Assembly (NCBI RefSeq): GCF_014174475.1
Contig: NZ_JACJUD010000007.1
Span: 124,001 to 188,000 of the forward strand
Direction of reading: 5' to 3'
DNA length: 64,000 nt
Origin: Aquipseudomonas ullengensis
Lineage (GTDB): Bacteria > Pseudomonadota > Gammaproteobacteria > Pseudomonadales > Pseudomonadaceae
Numbering within the stretch: position 1 is the first letter of the stretch; every line of letters begins with the position of its first letter. Both the position numbers and the translations under genes were made by a program. Positions 34,099 through 44,975 of the stretch are shown one piece after another. The notes under the pieces are model-generated. The model searched no databases and was not told where the DNA came from. It saw only the letters and a program-made list of their open reading frames with translations.

Positions 34099-34989
34099 AT
34101 GTTCGCCAACCTTCCTACCTTGGCATTTGCCGGTATTGGCCTGATGGGCCTGCCCATGACTCGCCGGTTGCTGGCTGCGGGGCATTCGTTACATGTGTGG
34201 AACCGTAATGCCGACAAGTGCCTGCCGCTGGAGCAGGGCGGTGCCGTGCGGGTGACGAGTCCCGCTGAGTTGTGCCGAGAGGCTGACATAGTGATGCTGT
34301 GCCTGGCTGACACTGCGGCGGTGCGTGAGGTGGTATTTGGCCCTGGTGGCATTGTCGAGGGCGCTAGAGCCGGTCAGGTGCTGGTGGACTTCTCCAGTCT
34401 CGAGCCGGCGGCAACCCGGGAGATGGCCGCCGAGCTGGCTGCGCGAACCGGCATGCGCTGGGTGGATGCGCCGGTGTCCGGCGGCACGCCGGGTGCCGAG
34501 GCGGGGACGCTCGCCATCATGGCCGGCGGCGAGGTGGCCGATATCGAGCGCATACGGCCGATTCTCGCGCATCTTGGTCAGCGCCTAACACGCATGGGCG
34601 ACGTGGGCGCTGGGCAAGTGACCAAGGTGTGCAACCAGATGATCGTTGCCTGCAATGCTCTGGTGATTGCCGAAGTGGTTGCCTTGGCAGAAAAGGCGGG
34701 AGTCGATGCCAGCCTTATTGCCCCCGCTCTGGCAGGTGGCTTTGCCGATTCCAAACCGCTGCAGATTCTGGCGCCGCAAATGGCTGAGAGTCGTTTCGAG
34801 CCGATCAAGTGGCATGTGCGTACCTTGCTCAAGGATCTGGATACCGCCGCCAAGCTTTCCCGCGAGCAGGGCAGCGCCACGCCCATGAGTGGTCTGGCCG
34901 CGCAGTTGATGCGGCTGCACGCCAGCCAGGGGCACCTTGAGCATGATCCGGCCACCCTGGTGCAGCAGTATCGCGAGGAGCAGGCATGA
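34099..34989 (+). CDS. NAD(P)-dependent beta-hydroxyacid dehydrogenase (tartronate semialdehyde reductase-like)
   Basis: A 296-residue protein from the ATG at 34099 (GGAG 6 bases upstream). Seen: FAGIGLMGLPMTRRLLAAGH (NAD-binding), the substrate motif VDAPVSGGTPGAEAGTLAIMAGG and the catalytic lysine in GAGQVTKVCNQMI. This is the 3-hydroxyisobutyrate dehydrogenase/GlxR family. It overlaps the hydroxypyruvate isomerase-like gene by 4 bp, which favours a GlxR-type role: reduction of tartronate semialdehyde to glycerate. No glyoxylate carboligase gene is adjacent. Confidence 0.85.
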   Translation: MFANLPTLAFAGIGLMGLPMTRRLLAAGHSLHVWNRNADKCLPLEQGGAVRVTSPAELCREADIVMLCLADTAAVREVVFGPGGIVEGARAGQVLVDFSSLEPAATREMAAELAARTGMRWVDAPVSGGTPGAEAGTLAIMAGGEVADIERIRPILAHLGQRLTRMGDVGAGQVTKVCNQMIVACNALVIAEVVALAEKAGVDASLIAPALAGGFADSKPLQILAPQMAESRFEPIKWHVRTLLKDLDTAAKLSREQGSATPMSGLAAQLMRLHASQGHLEHDPATLVQQYREEQA

Positions 34990-35762
34990 AGGTCGCGGCC
35001 AACCTGTCCATGTTGTTCACCGAAGTGCCGCTGGCTGAACGCGTGTTGGCTGCGGCCGCCGCGGGCTTCGACGGGGTGGAAATCCAGTTTCCGTACGACC
35101 TGCCGGCGATCCGCCTGAAAGAGGCATTGGCGCGTGCGGGCGTGCCGTTGGTGCTGATCAACCTGCCGGCGGGTGACTTCATGACCGGCGGCCCGGGCCT
35201 GGCGGCAGTGCCGTCGCGCCAGGCCGAGTTCGATACGGCGCTGCAGCAGGCGCTCACCTATGCGGCGATGGTGCGCCCGGCTTGCGTCAATGTGCTGGCT
35301 GGCCGACAGGCCGAAGGCGTCAGCCGCGAGCAGGCGCTGGCCGCTCTGGTGGCCAATTTGCGCACGGCGGCCGAAGCGTTTCAGCTTCTCGGCATTCATG
35401 TGCTGTGCGAGGCGATCAACCCGTTGGATATGCCGGGCTTCCTGATCAATACGCCTGAGCATCTGGATGAACTGCTGCGGGCGGTCGACCACCCTAACTG
35501 CCTGGCGCAGTTCGACCTCTACCATATGGCGCGGCAGGGGCTGGATATCGAAGCCGGTATCGGCCTGCTGGCTGGGCGGATCGGCCATGTGCAGTTTGCC
35601 GACTGCCCGGGGCGCGGGGCGCCAGGTAGCGGGGCTCTGGATTTTTCGGCCCTGTTCAGCGAGCTCCGGGGCGTTGGCTACCAGGGCTGGCTGGCTGCGG
35701 AGTACAAGCCCGGGCGGCCCACCACGGAAACCCTGGGTTGGCTGGCTGAACTGGCTGGATAA
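34986..35762 (+). CDS. Hydroxypyruvate isomerase family protein (Hyi/OtnI-like)
   Basis: A 258-residue TIM-barrel protein. Seen: ANLSMLFTEVPLAERVLAAAAAGFDGVEIQFPYD, NLPAGDF, HVLCEAINPLDMPGFLI and the metal-site region QFDLYHMARQGLD ... HVQFADCPGRGAPGSG. It should interconvert hydroxypyruvate and tartronate semialdehyde; the related OtnI acts on 2-oxo-tetronates, so the substrate is not certain. Coupled to the upstream dehydrogenase by a 4-bp overlap and closed by a strong terminator. Confidence 0.87.
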   Translation: MKVAANLSMLFTEVPLAERVLAAAAAGFDGVEIQFPYDLPAIRLKEALARAGVPLVLINLPAGDFMTGGPGLAAVPSRQAEFDTALQQALTYAAMVRPACVNVLAGRQAEGVSREQALAALVANLRTAAEAFQLLGIHVLCEAINPLDMPGFLINTPEHLDELLRAVDHPNCLAQFDLYHMARQGLDIEAGIGLLAGRIGHVQFADCPGRGAPGSGALDFSALFSELRGVGYQGWLAAEYKPGRPTTETLGWLAELAG

Positions 35763-35793
35763 AAAAAGGGCCTGCAATTGCAGGCCCTTTTTA
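35761..35793. terminator. Bidirectional terminator between hyi-like and tubulin-like genes
   Basis: GGGCCTGCAATTGCAGGCCC (35768-35787) is a perfect 20-bp palindrome with an A run before and a T run after, serving both convergent genes. Confidence 0.9.
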
Positions 35794-35808
35794 TGGGGGC
35801 GGTGCGGG

Positions 35809-37998
35809 TCAGGCTTTGCCGTGGTAATCGTTGAGCGAGATGACGCGAGTCTTGCCGACGCGGTGGCGGTAGATTTCGCGCAGGTACTTGATGGCCTTTT
35901 TCACGCTTTCACGTGACAGGCGGATGTCGTTGATCGAGACGAACTTGTCCTGGTCGTTGATCAGCTCGCGGTACTTCTTCTCGTACATCGGCTTGATCGC
36001 GTACCAGTTGGTGTCGAGGATCTTCGCCGGGTTCTCGTGCTCGTTGAGCATGGCTTCGATCATTTCTTCGTCAAACTCCTCGGAGACGATGAAGTCGAGC
36101 ATGGCGTTGTCCAGGCTGTCGTCGTAGCGGTACTGGTCGCGGGCGAAGCAGCGTTTGATGAACGCCACGATCAGGGTCAGGAAGTCGTCCGACAGGCACG
36201 GGCTCTTGACGATCAGGGTGGTCAGCGACAGGTTCGCCGAGGCGCCGATCACCAGCGCGTAGCGCTTCAGCGTGGTGTTGGGGAACAGGCTGTTGAGGTG
36301 GGTCTTGAGCCGGTTCAGGTCCATGTAGGACAGTTTGTAGTCCTTCGGCAGCGAGACGATGGACACCACCGAGGAGCAGTTCTTGAAGAAGTGCAGGTCG
36401 CTCAGGGCGCTGGCGTCGAAGCCGGTCTTCTTGTACTGGTCGAGGGCTTCGCGGTAGCGCTTGGCCTCGATTGGCAGCAGGCTGATGCCTTCGATCGCCT
36501 GGGTCGCCTTGTTGAAGTGCGGCAGGTCGATGGAGCGGAAGAACAGGTCGTCGATGTTCAGCTTGGGCTGTTCTTTCTCGAATACCTTGAACTTGTCGGT
36601 CGGTGGCGTGGCCTGTTCGGCCACCACGGATTCCGCATACGCCACGGCTACCGGGCCGGCCAGGCTCATGAACAGGTCGTTGGCGTCGAGGCGGATGGTC
36701 TCGCCGATATCGATGCCGGCACGCCGGAAGTAGTTCTGGTCGTAGTCGGTGGTCACCGCCTGGGCGGTGAGGATGTTGAAGATCTGCTGCGAGATGTACT
36801 GGTTGGCGTGGCGCTCCATGGCGTTCACGTCGATGTTCTGGATGTTGCCGCCGTCGCTTTCCTCGGCGTAACGCATGATGTCGTTGGATATCAGCATCAT
36901 CGCGTTCCAGGGGCGGATGCGGCGCATCACGCTTTCTTCGCCGGTTTCTTCGCTGTCGAAGTTGTAGGAGAAGTCCCACTCTTCGGAGAGGTACTTGCAC
37001 AGCAGGCGGCCGGCGTTGATGTGCAGGGCTTCGGACATCTCGATGCGCTGGTCGGAGATGTTCGGCAGGATGCAGATGCCGCTGGTGAAGATCGGCTCGA
37101 AGACGAACGAGTGGTCGCGGTTGTCGCCGCTGACTTCCGGTTTGATCTCGAACGTCTTGCTCATGTAGGCGAATTGCTGGGCCAGGCCGAACTCCGAGGC
37201 CATGCCCGATCCGGTGCCGCCGCCAGCGCTGAAGATGTAGAAGTACAGGCGCGACTGGTTGGCCTTGATCCCGCAGGAGTCGATCAGGTAGCTGTGGATG
37301 AACTTCCAGTCTTCGTTGGTGAAGCGCTGGGTGTCCTTGTTGAGGATGATCTTGGCCAGGTACTGACCGAGGATCGGTGCGTTACCAGCGCCGCCGGCAT
37401 GGACTTCGGAGAGGTCCATGATCTTCATCTTGCTGTAGTCGTTGAGGAAGCCGCTGGTCTCGGTCTTGCGCGAGAAGCGGATGCGGCCCTCGATGTCCTT
37501 GTCCAGGTCGCCGAGCATCACCAGCGGCTCGATCAGGAACACCGGCTTGGCCGCACGGCTCGGGGACAGGCGCAGGTTGTTGCGGATCCAGCTGGCCGGG
37601 CGCTGTTCGCTGTTCAGTTTCTCCTGGTTGCTGAACTCGTTGAGGTAGAACTTGCGCGCGTTGTACACCAGCGAGGCGACATCCAGGGCGATGTTCGAGC
37701 CGCAGCGGCCGAGGCCGATCAGGCAAACGGACGGGAAGGGCTGGGTGTTGCGCGCCTCACTGCCGTCATCGTTGCGCACCTGGGGAAACACGCGCTCGCG
37801 CAGGCCGTCGAGGTTTTCCAGGATGCGATCGATATCGCGTTCGGTGAAGTACATGTACTGCTCGCCATTCGGCGTAATGGCCGTGATCGGCAGCGCGGGC
37901 AATAGATTTTGCTGGGCCTCTGCGGCAGCAGCAGCGGCTACGGCACGTGCTTCGGAGACTGTGGAATCTGCGTCTTTTGTTGTTTTCATCGTCGACAT
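35809..37998 (-). CDS. Tubulin/FtsZ-like GTPase family protein
   Basis: A 729-residue protein. Seen: a T1-like nucleotide loop CLIGLGRCGSN (residues 92-102) and the tubulin signature SAGGGTGSG (257-265) followed by an amphipathic helix, the two hallmarks of tubulin/FtsZ GTPases. A possible T7 loop is DLNRLKTH (560-567). An Ala-rich N-terminal tail (about 1-40) precedes the domain, and about 150 charged, mainly helical residues follow it. At 729 residues it is about twice the length of FtsZ or phage PhuZ. It resembles the poorly studied bacterial 'tubulin-like' families. Start: ATG 37998, or ATG 37989, which has GGA at better spacing. Single gene, its terminator shared with the convergent hyi-like gene. 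The partner and role are unknown. Confidence 0.75.
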   Translation of the reverse strand: MSTMKTTKDADSTVSEARAVAAAAAAEAQQNLLPALPITAITPNGEQYMYFTERDIDRILENLDGLRERVFPQVRNDDGSEARNTQPFPSVCLIGLGRCGSNIALDVASLVYNARKFYLNEFSNQEKLNSEQRPASWIRNNLRLSPSRAAKPVFLIEPLVMLGDLDKDIEGRIRFSRKTETSGFLNDYSKMKIMDLSEVHAGGAGNAPILGQYLAKIILNKDTQRFTNEDWKFIHSYLIDSCGIKANQSRLYFYIFSAGGGTGSGMASEFGLAQQFAYMSKTFEIKPEVSGDNRDHSFVFEPIFTSGICILPNISDQRIEMSEALHINAGRLLCKYLSEEWDFSYNFDSEETGEESVMRRIRPWNAMMLISNDIMRYAEESDGGNIQNIDVNAMERHANQYISQQIFNILTAQAVTTDYDQNYFRRAGIDIGETIRLDANDLFMSLAGPVAVAYAESVVAEQATPPTDKFKVFEKEQPKLNIDDLFFRSIDLPHFNKATQAIEGISLLPIEAKRYREALDQYKKTGFDASALSDLHFFKNCSSVVSIVSLPKDYKLSYMDLNRLKTHLNSLFPNTTLKRYALVIGASANLSLTTLIVKSPCLSDDFLTLIVAFIKRCFARDQYRYDDSLDNAMLDFIVSEEFDEEMIEAMLNEHENPAKILDTNWYAIKPMYEKKYRELINDQDKFVSINDIRLSRESVKKAIKYLREIYRHRVGKTRVISLNDYHGKA

Positions 37999-38311
37999 TC
38001 CAATGGGTGAACGAGTACGGACCGGTGATACGTACTAAATAAATTCTGTTTTGTTACATGAGTAGCACTATATACAGCGAATTCGCACTATTCGAGCCGG
38101 GAGCCGGCTCGTTGCAGGCTTTTTTCATCACCTTTGATCGGGCTGTTTAGCCTGCCTGGTCATCCGCATTTTGCCCGCCTGGTCACAGCTGTTTGCAGCG
38201 TGTCGAACATCCCCTTGAATCCCCCACGCGTCGGCTCCACGCCCGGTTGCTGCTGGGCGTAATCAATGCTGTGAGGTGGGAGTTAAAGGAAGGGCTCGAT
38301 CAGCCTTGGGG
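37999..38311. other. Upstream region of the tubulin-like gene
   Basis: Contains an AT-rich stretch (38034-38080) that probably holds the minus-strand promoter, and a 7-bp hairpin GAGCCGG/CCGGCTC (38094-38100, 38104-38110) with a T6 run nine bases later (38120-38125). No gene seen. Confidence 0.45.
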
Positions 38312-38327
38312 TGGCACTTTGATTGCA
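38312..38327 (+). promoter_or_regulatory. Consensus sigma-54 promoter
   Basis: TGGCAC-TTTGA-TTGCA matches the sigma-54 consensus exactly, with GG and GC separated by 10 bases. Transcription would start near 38338, leaving a leader of about 235 nt before the MFS gene at 38573. That leader may encode a small RNA or hold regulatory structure. Confidence 0.75.
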
Positions 38328-38572
38328 CTTTAGCTGGTTTCCCGGTGGCAAGAACAGGCATCAAGCGCGTCGGCCGATTATCTGTCGCATTTCTCCGCTG
38401 TTTCTTGTTGAGAGGGATGACTAATGGAGTGGGGGTCGCTGTAAGCAGTCTCTGCTGGACTGAATAACTGTCTTTGCAGTCAGCTTTATCGTGTTTTGCC
38501 TTGCCCGGAAGGCGGGCCAGGGAGTAGGGTTGCAGGCCCGGCCTGCCTGGCCTCGATGTTGTTGGATGACCT

Positions 38573-39742
38573 GTGAAACCCGTATCTAAGGCCATGCTGA
38601 TGCTGGCCTTGGTGCTGGCGGCGATCAATTTGCGCCCTGGCATCACTTCCCTCGCGCCGCTGATCGAGCGAATCGCCACCGAACTGGCTCTGAGCCGTGG
38701 CCTGATCAGCCTGACGACTGCTTTGCCCGTGCTGTGCATGGGCCTGCTGGCGCCATTGGCGCCGCGCCTGGCTGTACGCCTGGGGCTTGAGCGCACCATT
38801 GCCCTGTGTCTGGCATTGATCACCCTGGCGTTGCTGCTGCGTCTGGGCAGCCAGGCCAGCGTATTGCTGATTGGCAGTGCGGTGCTGCTCGGTGCCGGTA
38901 TCGCTGTGGCCGGGCCGTTGCTGTCGGGCTTCATCAAGCGGCATTTCCGCGATCATGTCGGTCAGGTGGTGGGCTGGTACTCCTTCAGCATGGCCATCGG
39001 CGGCGCAGGCGGGGCGGTGTTGACCGTGCCGCTGACCCAGGGGCTGGGTGATAACTGGAGTCATGGCCTGGCAGCCTGGGCGCTACCCGCGCTGCTGGCC
39101 CTGTTGTTCTGGCTGCGTCTGCCGAACCGCGCCGAACACGCCGCGCAGAGTGATGCCCAGGGCCTGCCCTGGCGTGAGCCGCGGGCCTGGCTGGTGACCG
39201 GCTTCTTCGCCATCCAGGCGGGGTTCTTCTACACCATGGCCACCTGGCTGGTGGCGCGCTACCACGAGGCCGGTTTCAGCCTGTTGCACAGCAACGGTCT
39301 GTTCAGCCTGTTCATGCTGGTGGGGCTGCCGAGTGCCTGGCTGATGCCCTGGCTGGCGCAACGCTTCGATATTCGCCAGCCGCTGCTGGTGGCGTGTGGG
39401 GCCTGCATGAGCGTGTGCCTAGGCATGATCACGTTCCTGCCGCAGTTTCTGCCCGAGACCTGGGCGGTACTGATGGGGCTGGCGCTGAGTGGCTCGTTCT
39501 CGTTGTCTCTGGTGTTGCCGCTGTATGAGGTGCATACGCCGCTTGCGGTCAGCCGCTGGACCGCGATGATGCTCTGCGCCGGTTACGGTATGGCCTGTCT
39601 GGCGCCGATTCTGGTTGGCTTGGGGCGCGATCTGGCCGGCAGCTATCAGGTGCCGTTCATGGTGCTGATCGGCCTGGCGCTGCTGATGACCGTGCTCGCC
39701 TGGGCATTGCGTTCACCAAGCGAGCAGCGAGTTAAGGCATAG
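38573..39742 (+). CDS. MFS transporter, CynX/NimT family
   Basis: A 389-residue, 12-span transporter from a GTG at 38573 preceded by GGATGACC; an internal ATG at 38594 would lose part of the first span. Seen: the family start LVLAAINLRPGITSLAPL, then LSGFIKRHFRDHVGQVVGWYS and GLPSAWLMPWLAQRFDIRQPLL. CynX/NimT proteins export or import small compounds such as cyanate or 2-nitroimidazoles; the true substrate is unknown. A consensus sigma-54 promoter lies 246 bp upstream, which suggests nitrogen-responsive or activator-dependent expression. Confidence 0.85.
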   Translation: MKPVSKAMLMLALVLAAINLRPGITSLAPLIERIATELALSRGLISLTTALPVLCMGLLAPLAPRLAVRLGLERTIALCLALITLALLLRLGSQASVLLIGSAVLLGAGIAVAGPLLSGFIKRHFRDHVGQVVGWYSFSMAIGGAGGAVLTVPLTQGLGDNWSHGLAAWALPALLALLFWLRLPNRAEHAAQSDAQGLPWREPRAWLVTGFFAIQAGFFYTMATWLVARYHEAGFSLLHSNGLFSLFMLVGLPSAWLMPWLAQRFDIRQPLLVACGACMSVCLGMITFLPQFLPETWAVLMGLALSGSFSLSLVLPLYEVHTPLAVSRWTAMMLCAGYGMACLAPILVGLGRDLAGSYQVPFMVLIGLALLMTVLAWALRSPSEQRVKA

Positions 39743-39802
39743 TTCCTTTGCAGCGGCTAAACCCTGTGATAGAAGGCTGCCTGATCTTTCTGGAGTACCC
39801 GC

Positions 39803-40231
39803 GTGGAGCCTGAATCCATCGTCTATGGCTGCATCCGTGACTGGCCTTCTGGCGATCGCGAGCAGCGTCTGCTGCGCCGCGATACCAACCGCCGGATGCT
39901 TGACCAACTACCCCAGGGCGAGGCCTGGCCTTTCCTCGGGCGCGAGATGTTTTCCTTCTGCTCGGCCGATGGCGAGGGCCTGTACCAGACCCAGGTGATT
40001 CACTTCGGTGCCAGCTACCGGGCGGTGGAGTACGAGTGGAAGCTCTGGGTCGAGGAGTTCGAGGCGCTGCTCAAGCGCTTGTACTGGGCCAGCGCCGTGG
40101 TGCACCTGGAAACCGAGCTGAATGGTATGCACACCTTTCGCTGGGAGTCCGAAAGCGGCTTCCACAGCCCGCAGGAAGATGACCTGCGCATGCGCTGCGT
40201 GTGGGAACGTGAAGGCAGCCTGCGCGGCTGA
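39803..40231 (+). CDS. Conserved hypothetical protein, 142 residues
   Basis: Starts at a GTG (39803) with TGGAG 7-11 bases upstream and encodes MEPESIVYGCIRDWPSGDRE onward. Rich in Trp, Glu and Arg, no signal peptide and no membrane segment. The stretch VVHLETELNGMHTFRWESESGF looks beta-rich. I do not recognise a named family. It lies between the MFS transporter and ynfA on the same strand; the codon use is that of a normal gene. Confidence 0.6.
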   Translation: MEPESIVYGCIRDWPSGDREQRLLRRDTNRRMLDQLPQGEAWPFLGREMFSFCSADGEGLYQTQVIHFGASYRAVEYEWKLWVEEFEALLKRLYWASAVVHLETELNGMHTFRWESESGFHSPQEDDLRMRCVWEREGSLRG

Positions 40232-40260
40232 TCGATCAACTCCAGGCCCTGAGGCCCGTG

Positions 40261-40593
40261 ATGCTCAACTACTTCTGGTTTTTTCTTGCCGCGCTGTTCG
40301 AAATTGCCGGCTGCTACGCCTTCTGGACCTGGCTGCGGCTGGGCAAGAGCGCCTGGTGGGTGGCTCCGGGGCTGCTCAGCCTGACGCTGTTTGCGCTGCT
40401 ACTGACCCGTGTCGAGGCTAGCTATGCCGGGCGGGCCTACGCGGCCTATGGCGGGGTGTATATCGTTGCGTCGCTGCTGTGGCTGTGGCTGATCGAGCGG
40501 GCCAGGCCGATGACGACCGACTGGTTGGGGGCAGGGCTGTGCCTGCTCGGGGCCGGCATCATCCTGTTCGGCCCACGGCTCGGTTGGCGTTGA
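40261..40593 (+). CDS. ynfA: YnfA family (UPF0060) membrane protein
   Basis: A 110-residue protein from the ATG at 40261 (GAGG 6 bases upstream; a GTG at 40258 is the alternative). Four membrane spans. Seen: FFLAALFEIAGCYAFWTWLRLG, RVEASYAGRAYAAYGGVYIVASLLWLW and GAGIILFGPR, all typical of YnfA. Related to small multidrug resistance proteins by fold; function not firmly established. Confidence 0.93.
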   Translation: MLNYFWFFLAALFEIAGCYAFWTWLRLGKSAWWVAPGLLSLTLFALLLTRVEASYAGRAYAAYGGVYIVASLLWLWLIERARPMTTDWLGAGLCLLGAGIILFGPRLGWR

Positions 40594-40617
40594 GCCGCGC
40601 GCTGCTGCGCTAGCGGG

Positions 40618-40848
40618 TTACTCTTCCAGCCACTCGCGTGGCACCTCACTTTTCAGTGCCAACTGGCATTGCTGGCTTTCCGCATCGAAGACGATCACGG
40701 CCTGGCCCTTGTGCAGGGCGTGACGGGCGCGTTCGACACGGGTCACCAGCGGGGTTTCGTCGCCGTTGTCGGTGCCGTCGCGGGTAACGAAATCTTCCAG
40801 CAGGCGGTCCAGGGTGTCGGCTTCGAGCAGGTGATAGGGGATCAGCAT
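40618..40848 (-). CDS. YheU family (UPF0270) protein
   Basis: A 76-residue acidic protein beginning MLIPYHLLEADTLDRLLEDF, then VTRDGTDNGDETPL, matching the family pattern [28 protein letters not shown]. Typical length. Function unknown. It sits 29 bp beyond the hybrid kinase start-to-stop block on the same strand but likely has its own transcript. Confidence 0.85.
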   Translation of the reverse strand: MLIPYHLLEADTLDRLLEDFVTRDGTDNGDETPLVTRVERARHALHKGQAVIVFDAESQQCQLALKSEVPREWLEE

Positions 40849-40877
40849 GGCGGGCTCTCTACAACGGGGCGCCCATG

Positions 40878-43631
<2,754 letters not shown>

Positions 43632-43735
43632 CGCTTACCTCTTTGTTTTTATACGTCCGTAGCTGCACTGTGCCTTGTATGCCAAGGGGGCCACAAGCCC
43701 CCCTGTGTTGCCCCAGGCACAGACCCTAGAGCAGC

Positions 43736-44932
43736 TTAGTCGGCCTGCGGCGGACGTGCCCCCAACACGCTTTCAACGGTGGGCACCTGGGTTTCGCTGG
43801 CCATCTGCGCGTCGTGTTCGATCTGGTGACTGAAGCGCTCCAGCGAATGGTGCTTGCCCGGATGCGCATCGCTGGCGAACACCGGCGGGCTGAGCATGTA
43901 GGCGCCGAGCAGGCGCGTCAGGCTGGCCAAGCTGTCGATATGGGTACGTTCGTAGCCGTGGGTGGCATCGCAGCCGAAGGCCAGCAGCGCGGTGCGGATG
44001 TCATGGCCGGCGGTCACCGCCGATTGCGCATCGCTGTGGTAGTAGCGGAACAGGTCGCGGCGCAGGGGCAGTTTGTTTTCCTCGCCCAGGCGCAGTAGGT
44101 GGCGGGACAGGTGGTAGTCGTACGGGCCGCCGGAGTCCTGCATGGCCACGCTGACGCAGTGCTCGCTGGAATGCTGCCCCGGTGCCACCGGGGCGATGTC
44201 GATGCCGACGAACTCACTGACATCCCAGGGCAGGGCGGCCGCCGCGCCTGAACCGACCTCCTCGGTGATGGTGAACAGCGGGTGGCAGTCGATCTCCAGC
44301 TCGGCGCCGCTGTCGCGAACCATCTTCAGGGCCGTGAGCAGCGCCGCCACGCCGGCCTTGTCATCCAGGTGGCGGGCGCTGATATGGCCACTTTCGGTGA
44401 ACTCGGGCAGCGGGTCGAAGGCGACGAAGTCACCGATGGCGATGCCCAGCGCCTCGCCATCGGCGCGCGTGCTGCAGTAGGCATCCAGGCGCAGCTCGAT
44501 GTGATCCCAGCTGATCGGCATCTGGTCCACTTCGGTATTGAACGCGTGCCCGGAGGCGAGCAGGGGCAGCACGCTGCCGCGCAGCACGCCCTGGTCGGTG
44601 AACAGACTGACGCGGCTGCCTTCGGCGAAGCGGCTCGACCAGCAACCGACGGCCGCCAGGGCCAGGCGGCCGTTGTCCTTGATCTCGCGCACGCTGGCGC
44701 CAATGGTGTCGAGGTGCGCGGATACCGCACGGTCGGGGCTGTTCTGGCGGCCCTGGAGGGTGGCGCGGATGGTGCCGCGACGGGTCAGTTCGAAGGGGAT
44801 GCCGAGTTCCTCCAGGCGCTCGGCAACATAGCGCACGATGGTGTCGGTGAAGCCGGTGGGGCTGGGGATGGCGAGCATTTCCAGCAGGACTTTGCGCAGG
44901 TAGGCGAGATCGGGCTCGGGCAGTCTGGGCAT
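43736..44932 (-). CDS. M42-family peptidase of the NAGGN osmoprotectant system
   Basis: A 398-residue metallopeptidase from the ATG at 44932 (AAGGAG 6 bases upstream). An in-frame extension runs upstream on the same strand but is only an open frame under the ngg gene. Seen: metal ligands SAHLDTIGA (His73, Asp75), ARHLDDKAG and the catalytic ITEEVGSGAAA. This family is encoded with asnO and ngg in NAGGN operons and may trim or recycle the dipeptide. It is the last gene of that operon. Confidence 0.87.
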   Translation of the reverse strand: MPRLPEPDLAYLRKVLLEMLAIPSPTGFTDTIVRYVAERLEELGIPFELTRRGTIRATLQGRQNSPDRAVSAHLDTIGASVREIKDNGRLALAAVGCWSSRFAEGSRVSLFTDQGVLRGSVLPLLASGHAFNTEVDQMPISWDHIELRLDAYCSTRADGEALGIAIGDFVAFDPLPEFTESGHISARHLDDKAGVAALLTALKMVRDSGAELEIDCHPLFTITEEVGSGAAAALPWDVSEFVGIDIAPVAPGQHSSEHCVSVAMQDSGGPYDYHLSRHLLRLGEENKLPLRRDLFRYYHSDAQSAVTAGHDIRTALLAFGCDATHGYERTHIDSLASLTRLLGAYMLSPPVFASDAHPGKHHSLERFSHQIEHDAQMASETQVPTVESVLGARPPQAD

Positions 44933-44975
44933 GGGGTCTCCTTGGTTGTACGGCGCCTGGGTGGGCGCGCTGGCG

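Noticed and set aside
36037..37905. A 622-codon open frame on the strand opposite the tubulin-like gene
   Set aside because: It mirrors the codon pattern of the minus-strand gene, has a low-complexity Val/Gln/Asp-rich product with no family motif and no ribosome site.
38338..38572. The leader after the sigma-54 promoter as a CrcZ-type RNA
   Set aside because: It has no repeated A-rich Crc/Hfq binding motifs and is not next to cbrB.
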